Both the position numbers and the translations under genes were made by a program. Under the pieces are notes generated by a model that did not search any database, was not told the origin of the DNA, and was given only the letters and a program-made list of their open reading frames with translations. From the NCBI RefSeq assembly GCF_031195445.1, contig NZ_CP133480.1, positions 2,093,501 to 2,157,500 of the forward strand: 64,000 nucleotides of DNA. The letters are read 5' to 3'. This document shows positions 32,743 through 40,869 of this stretch, in pieces; position 1 is the first letter of the stretch, and every line of letters begins with the position of its first letter. The DNA is from Acuticoccus sp. MNP-M23 (lineage in GTDB: Bacteria > Pseudomonadota > Alphaproteobacteria > Rhizobiales > Amorphaceae).

Positions 32743-34013
32743 CCGAGGCGGCCCCGGTCAAGGCCGATCCGGCCACCGGTGGCCGCCCCGCGGCGGCGCC
32801 GGACCCCGGTGTGGAGAAGCGCGCCGCCACCCGTGCGCCGCGCCGTCTGCGCAATGTCTTCAACCTCGAAGAGTTCGAGGCGGTCGCGCGGCGGCATCTT
32901 CCGCGCGGCGTTTTCGGCTACGTTGCCGGGGCCGCCGATGCGTGGACCGCGTTGGGCGACAACCGCAGCGACTTTGCGCATGTGAAGATGATGCCCCGCG
33001 TTCTGGTGGGGCACGCCACGCGCGATCAGGCGACGACCCTGTTCGGCGCCCGCTACAACCATCCCTTCGGCATCGCGCCGATGGGGCTGAGCGCTCTGGC
33101 GGCCTACGATGGCGATGTGGTGCTGGCCAGGGCCGCGCATGCGCTCGGTATCCCCGCGGTGATGAGCGCCACGTCGCTCACCAGCCTGGAGCGGGTGGCG
33201 AACGAAGGCCCCAGCCGCTGGTATCAGGCCTATCTGCCGGGCGATGACGAGCGGATCGTCGCCATGGTCGACCGCATTGCGGCGGCCGGCTACGAGGTGC
33301 TGGTGATGACGGCGGACGTGCCCGTCGCCGGCAACCGCGAGGACAGCAAGCGCGACAAGTTCGGCGCGCCGCTCAAGCCCAGCCTCGACGTTGCGATGCA
33401 GGGTCTCGTGCGGCCGGCGTGGCTTTGGGAGACGATGCTGCGCACGCTTCGCGTCCACGGCATGCCCCACTTCGAAAATAACGACGTGAAGCGCGGTCCC
33501 CCGATCATCGCCAAGGAGGTGGTGCGCTCGTTCGCCGGGCGGGCGAGCCTTTCGTGGCACCACGCCCAGATCGTGCGTGAGCGGTTCAAGGGCAAGGTGG
33601 TCATCAAGGGGATCATCGCGCCGGAGGATGCAGCGCGCGCTGCGGCGCTTGGGATGGACGGCATCATCGTCTCCAACCATGGCGGCCGGCAGCTGGATTC
33701 CTCCCTCTCCTCCATCGCCGCGCTGCCTGCGGTGAAGGCTGCGGCCGGCAACATGACCGTGATGCTGGACAGCGGCGTGCGCCGTGGCTCCGACGTTCTG
33801 AAGGCGATGGCGCTGGGTGCGGACTTCGTCTTCGTCGGCCGGCCGTTCCTGTTTGCCGCCGCGGTCTCGGGCGTTCCGGGCGTGGAATATGCGGCTAGTC
33901 TCCTGTCCGCCGAGATCGACCGCGACATGGCGATGCTGGGGCTCGGTTCGCTGGATGCGCTGGACGAGAATGTCCTGGCGCCGGCGTGGCGCCCGTCGTC
34001 AGACAGCGCCTGA
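32739..34013 (+). CDS. FMN-dependent alpha-hydroxyacid dehydrogenase (L-lactate dehydrogenase / glycolate oxidase type)
   Basis: This 424-aa TIM-barrel flavoenzyme oxidises L-2-hydroxy acids to 2-oxo acids. The active-site signature is SNHGGRQLD, with base His and substrate-binding Arg; FMN contacts are in MGLSALAAYDG, DSGVRRGSDVLKA and GRPFLFAAA. The first 35 residues are a Pro/Ala-rich extension of unknown use. I chose the ATG at 32739 because it overlaps the RraA stop (ATGA); an in-frame TTG at 32724 is less likely. It completes a three-gene operon with an opposite-stereochemistry dehydrogenase. Confidence 0.92.
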   Translation: MTEAAPVKADPATGGRPAAAPDPGVEKRAATRAPRRLRNVFNLEEFEAVARRHLPRGVFGYVAGAADAWTALGDNRSDFAHVKMMPRVLVGHATRDQATTLFGARYNHPFGIAPMGLSALAAYDGDVVLARAAHALGIPAVMSATSLTSLERVANEGPSRWYQAYLPGDDERIVAMVDRIAAAGYEVLVMTADVPVAGNREDSKRDKFGAPLKPSLDVAMQGLVRPAWLWETMLRTLRVHGMPHFENNDVKRGPPIIAKEVVRSFAGRASLSWHHAQIVRERFKGKVVIKGIIAPEDAARAAALGMDGIIVSNHGGRQLDSSLSSIAALPAVKAAAGNMTVMLDSGVRRGSDVLKAMALGADFVFVGRPFLFAAAVSGVPGVEYAASLLSAEIDRDMAMLGLGSLDALDENVLAPAWRPSSDSA

Positions 34014-34111
34014 CCGCGTTGACGATCCTGCGAATGACGGCGAACTTCTCAAAGGGGATTTAACCATCATTCGCAAGCGCGTTTTCATGGTCCGGGCGCA
34101 TCATCAGGCGC

Positions 34112-34702
34112 ATGCAGAACCGCCTGAAATACCCGCTTCTCGCCTTGGCTTTGCTGGCACTCGCCGGATGCGGCAGCACGCCGCCCATGTCCATCAACAA
34201 TGTGTGCTCCGTCTTTGCCCAGCGCGACGGCTTCTTCAACGACTGGCACGCCGATGCCCGCCGCGCCGAGAAGCGCTACGGCATTCCGGTGCCTGTGCTG
34301 ATGGCAACGATGCGCGTGGAATCCGGGTTCGACGGCGACGCGCGGCCCCCGCGCCGCAAGCTTCTGGGCTTCATTCCGTGGAAGCGCCAGTCCACGGCCT
34401 ACGGCTACAGCCAGGCGCTGAACGGAACGTGGGACCAGTACCGGCGCGAGACCGGGCGCGGCATGGCCCGCCGCGGCAATTTCGGCGATTCGGTGGATTT
34501 CGTCGGCTGGTATTACTCCAAGACCGTGCAGCGCTACGGCGTCCCGCGCGACGATGCCTATACGCTTTACATGAGCTATCGCTACGGTTGGACCGGCTAT
34601 GCCCGCGGCCGCTGGAAGCGCGACCCCGGCGCCCGCAAGACGGCAGCCAAGACCTCCAACTTTGCCAGCAAGTACGCCTACCAGCTCAGCAACTGCCGCT
34701 GA
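34112..34702 (+). CDS. Lytic transglycosylase-like lipoprotein (SLT domain)
   Basis: This 196-aa protein has a lipoprotein signal peptide with lipobox LAGC (acylated Cys20), so it is anchored in a membrane facing the periplasm. An SLT (lysozyme-like) domain follows: catalytic Glu70 in MRVESGF, then AYGYSQALNGTWDQY and an aromatic C-terminal helix (YMSYRYGWTGYARG). Such enzymes cleave peptidoglycan between MurNAc and GlcNAc. The ATG at 34112 has no strong Shine-Dalgarno. It lies about 100 bases after the FMN enzyme gene and may be separate. The next gene is convergent, seven bases from its stop. Confidence 0.88.
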   Translation: MQNRLKYPLLALALLALAGCGSTPPMSINNVCSVFAQRDGFFNDWHADARRAEKRYGIPVPVLMATMRVESGFDGDARPPRRKLLGFIPWKRQSTAYGYSQALNGTWDQYRRETGRGMARRGNFGDSVDFVGWYYSKTVQRYGVPRDDAYTLYMSYRYGWTGYARGRWKRDPGARKTAAKTSNFASKYAYQLSNCR

Positions 34703-34709
34703 GCGCGGA

Positions 34710-36839
34710 TCAGAAGCCGGAAAAGTCGTCCGTTGCCGAGGCATCCATCTTCAAGGCTGACGCATCCGCGTCGTTGTCGTTGATACGCACGCGGGCGCGG
34801 ACCCTGTCCAGCGTCACGTCGCTGACGGCGGTGAGGTGGATGATGAAGGCCTCGGTGTCTTCGACGATGCCATCGTCCAGGATGCGGACGTAGCGGGTGG
34901 ATTCGGTTTCGCCGGCCTCGAACACGAAGCGGCCTTCGCGGGCGCGGTAGTCTTCGTCCGCCACTGCGGTCAGGTCCATCGTCTCGTAGTCGACGAACAA
35001 CCGCTCCGATGATGCTTCGGACAGGACCGCGGTGATGGATGCCCGGCCCACCGCCTCATCCACGCGCACGTTGGCAAGAGACACGACAGGCGGCGCCACC
35101 GGCCCGTCATCGTCCACAATCGTGCCGGTCGCCGCCGCTGTTCCGGCGGGGCCGGTGGTGCGCAGGACGAAGGTCTCGTCGCCCTCGCGCGCAGTGTCTG
35201 GCAGCACGGTGATGTCGACGAATTTCTGCGTTTCGCCGGGGGCGAAGGACAATGTGCCATCTCTTGCGACATAATCTTCGCCCGCGGTGGCCGTCCCGTC
35301 TTCGGTCGCAAAACTCACCAGCGTTGTGGTGTCCGCCGCCTCGGACAAGGTGATTTCGAAGCGGATCGTCTCAGGATCCGCGCTGCCGCCATCGCCGATC
35401 AGCGGCGCCAGAAGGTCGACCGCCTCGGTGCGGATGGTGCGCCAGTCATCTTCCAGAATGCCGCCGGTGTCGCCGGAGTTCGGGTTCCACGACCACCACG
35501 CAAAGTTCATGGCGTTGGCGCCGGGGTCGGCGGTGCCGCTGCCGTCGAAGTCGCCGCCGAGATAGGCGACGATGGCATCCGCCCAGGCCTGATCGGCGGC
35601 GGTTTCCAGCCGGCTGCCGAACTCGCCGACGAGAATGGGCGCGATGCCCTCTTCGTGGATGAAGCCCCAGTTCTCGCGGAACACATCAAAGAGGTTGCTG
35701 CCGTCGGTAAACCAGGGCTGGGCATAGACCGAGGCGGGATAATCGTGCGGGGAGTAGACGAGCTTGTCGCTGGCGCTCAGCGTCACCGGGCGGTCGGCGA
35801 CACCCTGGAGGTTGCCGCCCCACCAATAATTATCGCCGTTGTGGCTGGCGACGCCCTCCACAATGACGAGCCAGTCAGACGTTTCAGCCAGGATGGCGTT
35901 GCCGGCGGCTTCGGCTGCGCTGGCCCATGCGTCCCACGTTGCACCATGGGGTTCGTTGGCAAGGTCCGCGCCGATGATGGCGGGGCTGTCGCCATAGCGC
36001 GCGGCCAGCGTCTGCCATGCGCCGATCCAGTCTGCCTGGCTGTAAGGGCCATCGTACCAGAGGCCGTTGCCATTGGGGCCGTCGCCGGCCGCGGAGCGGT
36101 GGTTGTCGAGGATGATGCCGAGGCCGATGTCTTCGGCGTAGCCGACGATCCTGTCGAGGATGTCGAGCCCGCCGAGGCCGGCAAGGTCGGGGTTGAGGCC
36201 AAAGTCGATGCCGTTGGGGACGGCGGCCGGGTCGAGCACGGCGTCCAGCGAGAAGGGCAGGCGGATGGCGTTGAAGCCGGTCGCCTTGATCTCGTCCATC
36301 ATCTCCTGCCAGTTGCGCGTCCACAGGCCGTGGGGCGCAATGGTGCCGGTTTCCAGCCCGAACCAGTTCACCGCTTCGATCTGGACCGCTTCGCCCGCCG
36401 CGTTGACGATCTGGTTGGAGCTGGTGGAAAGCGGCCCCATGACCGAAGCTTCGGCCGCGGCCTCGTCCGGATTTCCTTCCGCGGTAGAGGCGGCTGCCAC
36501 TGAAACGTCCGGCGGGGCGGCGGGTTCGCCACCATCGCCCGTCCCGTCACCCGCTGCGGCGAAGCTGAGATCGGCCGGCGCGCCGGTGGCCTGGAAACCG
36601 AAAGTGACAGTTTCGCCCGCGCCCAGCACCCCGTTGCGGGGCAGATTTTCCAGAATGTAGGTGTCGCCCACATGGGAGACGATGGCGGCGTTCCAGATGT
36701 TGTCGAGCGTTCCGTCGAAGGTCAGCTCGATGCGCCAATGGTTGACCGCGGCCGACGGGGTCCAGTTCACGTCGGCGACAAAGCCGGTGTTCCATTCCGA
36801 GCGTATTGCGTATTCAACCGTGCCGGGCGTGGGTGTCAT
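34710..36839 (-). CDS. Modular secreted GH5 glycoside hydrolase: CBM2-like, GH5, two Calx-beta domains
   Basis: This 709-aa protein is a modular endoglucanase-like enzyme. Residues about 6-95 resemble a CBM2 cellulose-binding domain (YAIRSEWNTGFVADVNW, TVTFGFQATG). After an Ala/Asp linker, GH5 spans about 135-480, with acid/base Glu296 in ADLANEPHG and nucleophile Glu406 in LVGEFGS. Two Calx-beta repeats follow (about 485-580 and 585-690). No Sec signal is visible, and the protein ends TDDFSGF, so type I secretion is possible. The ATG at 36839 has AAGGAGCG upstream; an open frame to 36935 looks non-coding. Cellulose or another beta-1,4-glucan is the likely substrate. Confidence 0.88.
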   Translation of the reverse strand: MTPTPGTVEYAIRSEWNTGFVADVNWTPSAAVNHWRIELTFDGTLDNIWNAAIVSHVGDTYILENLPRNGVLGAGETVTFGFQATGAPADLSFAAAGDGTGDGGEPAAPPDVSVAAASTAEGNPDEAAAEASVMGPLSTSSNQIVNAAGEAVQIEAVNWFGLETGTIAPHGLWTRNWQEMMDEIKATGFNAIRLPFSLDAVLDPAAVPNGIDFGLNPDLAGLGGLDILDRIVGYAEDIGLGIILDNHRSAAGDGPNGNGLWYDGPYSQADWIGAWQTLAARYGDSPAIIGADLANEPHGATWDAWASAAEAAGNAILAETSDWLVIVEGVASHNGDNYWWGGNLQGVADRPVTLSASDKLVYSPHDYPASVYAQPWFTDGSNLFDVFRENWGFIHEEGIAPILVGEFGSRLETAADQAWADAIVAYLGGDFDGSGTADPGANAMNFAWWSWNPNSGDTGGILEDDWRTIRTEAVDLLAPLIGDGGSADPETIRFEITLSEAADTTTLVSFATEDGTATAGEDYVARDGTLSFAPGETQKFVDITVLPDTAREGDETFVLRTTGPAGTAAATGTIVDDDGPVAPPVVSLANVRVDEAVGRASITAVLSEASSERLFVDYETMDLTAVADEDYRAREGRFVFEAGETESTRYVRILDDGIVEDTEAFIIHLTAVSDVTLDRVRARVRINDNDADASALKMDASATDDFSGF

Positions 36840-36927
36840 CGGACCTGCGCTCCTTGTTGCTCCACTGCATAAAGGCACCGAAGCCCGCAGCCGCAACCTG
36901 CCTTCGCAGACCGATTTGTCCGAATTG

Positions 36928-36959
36928 TGAGGCAACGCAAGAAAATTCGCGTTGCCTCA
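36928..36959 (-). terminator. Strong stem-loop downstream of the sugar ABC permease gene
   Basis: TGAGGCAACGC (36928-36938) pairs perfectly with GCGTTGCCTCA (36949-36959) over an 11-bp stem with a 10-base loop. It lies about 50 bases past the stop of the leftward permease gene and upstream of the GH5 gene. No T-tract follows on the minus strand, so it may be a Rho-assisted or processed 3' end and not a classic intrinsic terminator. Confidence 0.5.
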
Positions 36960-37010
36960 AAGGTGTGGCCGCTCCGGATCCTGCGGTTGCGGGCGTCCGG
37001 GCGGCGCCGC

Positions 37011-38009
37011 TCAGTTGTTGCCGCGCAATTTCTTCAGGCCGTCCAGTGCCACCACGGAGATGATGAAGCTGCCGATGAAGGCGCCCTGCCAGAAGGTGGA
37101 GATACCGAGGAGGATCAGCGAGTTGCGGATCACCTCGATGAGCAGTGCGCCCAGGATGGCGCCCAGCACCGAGCCTTCGCCGCCGGCCAGCCGCGCCCCG
37201 CCAATGACGGCAGCAGCAATCACCGTCAGCTCCATGGCGGTGCCAAGGTTGGTGGTGACGCTGCCCAGCCAGCCGACCATCAGGATGCCGGCGACACCTG
37301 CCGTGAAGGCCGAGAACATGTAGACCGTCACCTTCATCATCCGCACCGGGATGCCGGTGAGGAGGGCGGCGTGTTCGTTGCCGCCGATGGCGAACACGTA
37401 CTGGCCCCACCGTGTCCAGCGGTAAACGAACGCCATCACGATCGCGATCGCGGCCAGCACAAGGACCGGGTTGGGTATCCCGCCGAAGTTGCCGCCGCCA
37501 ATGCCAAGGAGCATGGCCTGATCGGGCCCGAACTCGTAGATCATCTTGTTGTTGGACAGGACCAGCGCCATCGAGCGGGCGAACGACAGCATCCCCAGCG
37601 TCACCACAAAGGGCGGGATGCCCACAAACGCAATCAGCGCCCCGTTGACGAAGCCCACCAGCAACGACGCGCCAATGGCAAAGAAGGCAGACACGGCGAA
37701 GGAGTGCCCCTCGCTCATGAACAGCCCCATCACCACGGCGGACAGGACAACAGACGCGCCGACCGAAAGGTCGATGCCGCCGGCCGCAATGACCGTGGTC
37801 ATGCCGATGGCGATGATGGCAACGAAGGCAAAGTTGCGGGTGACGTTGAAGAGGTTGCGCTCGGTGGCAAACGTGTCGGTGACGATGCTGAGCGCCAGAC
37901 AGGCGACAATGGCGGCGACGAACACCCAGAACACCTGAAGCCCCACGATCCGGGACAGGATTGTGCGGTTCTGGCTCTGGCCGATCGCGTCTTCGAGGGA
38001 GGTGTTCAT
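37011..38009 (-). CDS. Sugar ABC transporter permease (RbsC/FrcC family)
   Basis: This 332-aa membrane protein has eight or more hydrophobic spans and the BPD_transp_2 signatures IAIGMTTVIAAGGIDLSVGA and VLGAILGALLIEVIRNSLIL. It forms the channel of a monosaccharide importer, as a dimer. GAGGGAGGTGTTC precedes the ATG at 38009, which overlaps the ATPase stop (ATGA). It is the second gene of a leftward pair; the periplasmic binding protein is encoded divergently at 39032. Confidence 0.94.
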   Translation of the reverse strand: MNTSLEDAIGQSQNRTILSRIVGLQVFWVFVAAIVACLALSIVTDTFATERNLFNVTRNFAFVAIIAIGMTTVIAAGGIDLSVGASVVLSAVVMGLFMSEGHSFAVSAFFAIGASLLVGFVNGALIAFVGIPPFVVTLGMLSFARSMALVLSNNKMIYEFGPDQAMLLGIGGGNFGGIPNPVLVLAAIAIVMAFVYRWTRWGQYVFAIGGNEHAALLTGIPVRMMKVTVYMFSAFTAGVAGILMVGWLGSVTTNLGTAMELTVIAAAVIGGARLAGGEGSVLGAILGALLIEVIRNSLILLGISTFWQGAFIGSFIISVVALDGLKKLRGNN

Positions 38010-38767
38010 GCTGCGCTCTTGAACCGGGTCTCGATGGCGCCGGTGATGAGGCCGGTCACCTCTTCGGGCGAGGTTTCGGCGGTGGCCATCTCGGCGACCA
38101 GCTCGCCGCGCCGCAGCACGGCAACCCGGTCGCACACGGAAAACACGTCCGGCATCCGGTGGCTGATCAGGACGACGGCAATCCCGCGCTCGCGCAGCCT
38201 GCGGATCAGCTCCAGCACTTCGGCCACCTGGCGCACCGAGATGGCGGCGGTGGGCTCGTCCATCAGCACCACCTTGGGGTCGGACAGGAGCGTCCGGGTG
38301 ATGGCCACGGCCTGACGCTGCCCGCCGGACATCTTGCGCACCATGTCGCTCGGCCGCGTTTCGGACTTGAGGTGAGCGAAGAGTTCGCCCGCGCGCCTGC
38401 GCATCCCGGCATAATCGATGATCGAGATGGGCCCGAAGCCCTTCATCTTCTCGCGCCCCAGAAACACGTTGGAGGCGGCCGTCATGTTATCGCAAAGGGC
38501 AAGGTCCTGATAGACGACCTCGATGCCGGCATGCTGGGCATCCTTGGGATGGTGAAATGAGACGGGTTTGCCGTCCAGCCGGATTTCGCCGCGGCTTGCC
38601 CCGAAGTTCCCGGCGATGATTTTTACTAGCGTCGATTTGCCGGCTCCGTTGTCACCCATAAGGCCGAGCGCTTCGCCCGCCTTGATCGACAGGGTTACGC
38701 CGTTGAGAGCGCGTATCGCGCCAAAATGCTTACTGATCCCTGTCAATTCCAGTCGTTCCGAAGCCAT
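38006..38767 (-). CDS. Sugar ABC transporter ATP-binding protein (single domain, FrcA-like)
   Basis: This 253-aa ATPase has a single nucleotide-binding domain, unlike the two-domain RbsA type. Walker A is GDNGAGKST, Q-loop around YQDLALCDN, signature MSGGQRQAV, Walker B VVLMDEPTAAIS and switch His in LISHRMPD. It powers the permease encoded by the next gene. I start at the ATG at 38767 with AGGGG just upstream; a GTG two codons earlier (38773) is possible. Fructose importers of rhizobia (FrcBCA) show this single-ATPase design, but the sugar here is unknown. Confidence 0.93.
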   Translation of the reverse strand: MASERLELTGISKHFGAIRALNGVTLSIKAGEALGLMGDNGAGKSTLVKIIAGNFGASRGEIRLDGKPVSFHHPKDAQHAGIEVVYQDLALCDNMTAASNVFLGREKMKGFGPISIIDYAGMRRRAGELFAHLKSETRPSDMVRKMSGGQRQAVAITRTLLSDPKVVLMDEPTAAISVRQVAEVLELIRRLRERGIAVVLISHRMPDVFSVCDRVAVLRRGELVAEMATAETSPEEVTGLITGAIETRFKSAA

Positions 38768-38807
38768 TTCCACCCCTGTTTTAGTGCGTTTATTAGAAAG
38801 AATATAG

Positions 38808-38835
38808 TTGACGATTCGCCGGCAGTAAATATTAT
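38808..38835 (+). promoter_or_regulatory. Candidate promoter of the sugar-binding protein gene
   Basis: TTGACG (38808-38813) and TATTAT (38830-38835) are separated by 16 bases, in an AT-rich region unusual for this window. It faces the binding-protein gene at 39032 and would give a leader of about 190 bases. The region also lies upstream of the divergent ATPase gene, so control of both is possible. Confidence 0.4.
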
Positions 38836-39031
38836 CAGACTTAGATCGCTATCGTGTTTGCAATTTAATTGCGGATGGTTGCTGTTCTATTTTGCATTTT
38901 TGCAGGAGCGCCGCCATTCAATTCGTGACCTTGCTTCAAGGGCTGCGGGCTGACGTGTTTTGCCGATCTGCTGACAAAAAATGGCGATGCGGCATACGTC
39001 GCCGTCAAGAACAAAACAATTGGGAGGGACT

Positions 39032-40021
39032 ATGAAGCGATTTACCATTCTCGCTGCAGCCGGCGCACTGGCCTTGACCGCGGGCGCAGCCTACGCCCAG
39101 GACGACAAGACCCTGGCGATCGTCGTCAAGGGTCTCGACAACCCGTTCTTCGAGCAGATCAACCTTGGCTGCCAGAAGTGGCTCGAAGAGAACGCGGACA
39201 GCGAATACAAGTGCCTTTACACCGGCCCGGCCTCTTCGGCCGACGAAGCGGGTGAAGTGCAGATTGTCGACGACCTTCTGGTCCGCGGCGTCGCTGCCAT
39301 CGCGATTTCGCCGTCCAATGCCCCGGCCATGGCCAACCGCGTCCGCGCCATCGCGCCCGACGTGCCGGTGATGACCATCGACGCCGACTTTCTGCCGGAC
39401 GCCAGCGACCTGCGCGCCACATATCTTGGCACCGACAACTACCTGATGGGCGTGAAGATGGCCGAGGAGGCCATGAAGCTGAAGCCAGAGGGTGGCTCCG
39501 TCTGCCTCCAGCTCGGCAACGTGGGTGCGGCCAACATCAACTCGCGCGCACAGGGTTTCCGTGACACTGCCGGTGGCGCGAAGGACATCGAGCGGCTCGA
39601 CGGCCAGAACGGCTGGACCGAGATCCAGGGTTGCCCGCTCTACACCAACGACCAGTCCGACCTTGCCAACCAGCAGATGGCTGACACCTTCATCGCCAAC
39701 CCTGATCTGGACGCATTCGTTCTCGTTGGTGGCTGGGCCCAGTTTGCCCCGCAGGCCTACACCCAGGTGACCGATCAGGTGATGGACAAGCTGAAGTCCA
39801 ACGAGCTCATCATCATCGCCGGTGACACGCTGCCGCCGCAGAACCAGGCGTTCCGCGAAGGCCGCAGCCATGCGCAGGTGGGCCAGCGCCCGTTCGAGAT
39901 GGGCTACAAGGCGCCGGACGTGATGATCCAGCTCATCAACGGCGAGACCGTCGATGACCCGCTCTATACCGGGCTCGACGTGTGCAACACCGAAGACCCC
40001 GGCTTCTGCGCTGACAACTAG
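39032..40021 (+). CDS. Sugar ABC transporter periplasmic substrate-binding protein (RbsB-like)
   Basis: This 329-aa protein has a signal peptide (residues 1-22, cleavage likely after AYA) and a Peripla_BP_4 type-I fold: TLAIVVKGLDNPFFEQINLG, then a VRGVAAIAISPSNAPAM loop and MTIDADF. It captures a sugar in the periplasm for the divergent ATPase/permease pair (37011-38767). GGGAGGGACT precedes the ATG at 39032. Four cysteines (for example SVCLQLGN, DVCNTEDPGFCADN) could form disulphides. A strong terminator follows its stop. Confidence 0.93.
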   Translation: MKRFTILAAAGALALTAGAAYAQDDKTLAIVVKGLDNPFFEQINLGCQKWLEENADSEYKCLYTGPASSADEAGEVQIVDDLLVRGVAAIAISPSNAPAMANRVRAIAPDVPVMTIDADFLPDASDLRATYLGTDNYLMGVKMAEEAMKLKPEGGSVCLQLGNVGAANINSRAQGFRDTAGGAKDIERLDGQNGWTEIQGCPLYTNDQSDLANQQMADTFIANPDLDAFVLVGGWAQFAPQAYTQVTDQVMDKLKSNELIIIAGDTLPPQNQAFREGRSHAQVGQRPFEMGYKAPDVMIQLINGETVDDPLYTGLDVCNTEDPGFCADN

Positions 40022-40033
40022 GCGCTGAAACGG

Positions 40034-40078
40034 AAAGGCCCCGCGCCGCCGGTCAAACGGTAGCGCGGGGCCTTTTTT
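40034..40078 (+). terminator. Intrinsic terminator after the sugar-binding protein gene
   Basis: AAAGGCCCCGCGC (40034-40046) pairs with GCGCGGGGCCTTT (40063-40075), followed by a T6 run ending at 40078. The A-run on the other arm lets it work in both directions, which suits the convergent LysE gene ending at 40101. Confidence 0.85.
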
Positions 40079-40100
40079 GTGGGCGCGTCTGGCATTCCGA

Positions 40101-40751
40101 TCAGCCCGCAGCCGGCCCCTTTGCGATGGCCGACCGAAGAAGAGCGATCCCGAAGAGCGCGTAGAGGCCGGCCACCACCCCGTCGATCCAGCGCCTCATC
40201 TGCACATATGCAGTTATGACCACCGCAAGAGAGAATGCGGTTGCGAAGAACGCGTAGATCGCGAACCCGATGGCCGTGCATCCAAGCGTTGCGGCCGCAA
40301 CACGCAACAGACCGTCCTCAGCGCCAAGTCCGACCGAGAGGGCCGCCATCCACGCCATGACCGCCTTCGGGTTCGAGAGGTTGAGGATGAGCCCGCGCAT
40401 GAACCAGCGCCCTTCGCGCGGCGGGATGGTGTCGGAGCCGGCATCCGGTGCCGTTTCGCGGCGCATGGCGGAACGCGCCGACTTGTACGCAAGCCAGAAG
40501 AGATAAAGCCCGCCCGCAATCTTGAGCGCGGCAAGCAGCTGCGTCGTCGATTGCAGCACAGCGCCAATTCCCGTCGCGGCCAGGATGCCCCAGAAGCCGA
40601 GGCCGAGGCCCAGCCCTGCGCCGAACAGCAGGCCGTTCCGACGTCCCGAAGAGGCCGACACCGTGCTGACCGCAAGCGTTGCGGGGCCGGGCGATACGGC
40701 GATGATGAAGAAGGCGGCAAAAATCGCCGCCAGTCCGGTCGGTTCAACCAT
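40101..40751 (-). CDS. LysE-family amino-acid exporter
   Basis: This 216-aa membrane protein has about six hydrophobic segments and the LysE/RhtB N-terminus FIIAVSPGPATLAVSTVSAS, then GRRNGLLFGAGLGLGLGFWG. The central RGLILNLSNPKAVMAWMAAL segment is also typical. The family exports amino acids or related small molecules by proton exchange. CGGAGGTACCC precedes the ATG at 40751; a longer frame to 40892 is not needed. It stands alone between the sugar ABC genes and the RTX gene. Confidence 0.92.
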   Translation of the reverse strand: MVEPTGLAAIFAAFFIIAVSPGPATLAVSTVSASSGRRNGLLFGAGLGLGLGFWGILAATGIGAVLQSTTQLLAALKIAGGLYLFWLAYKSARSAMRRETAPDAGSDTIPPREGRWFMRGLILNLSNPKAVMAWMAALSVGLGAEDGLLRVAAATLGCTAIGFAIYAFFATAFSLAVVITAYVQMRRWIDGVVAGLYALFGIALLRSAIAKGPAAG

Positions 40752-40869
40752 GGGTACCTCCGAGCGACTGGGGTCGAGCTTGCAGGCAGTTTGTCGGCGT
40801 GCCTTGCCAAAGCATACCCGGCCGACGAAGGCGCTGCCTCTCATCTCCGCGCGAAAATGGACCGCAGCG

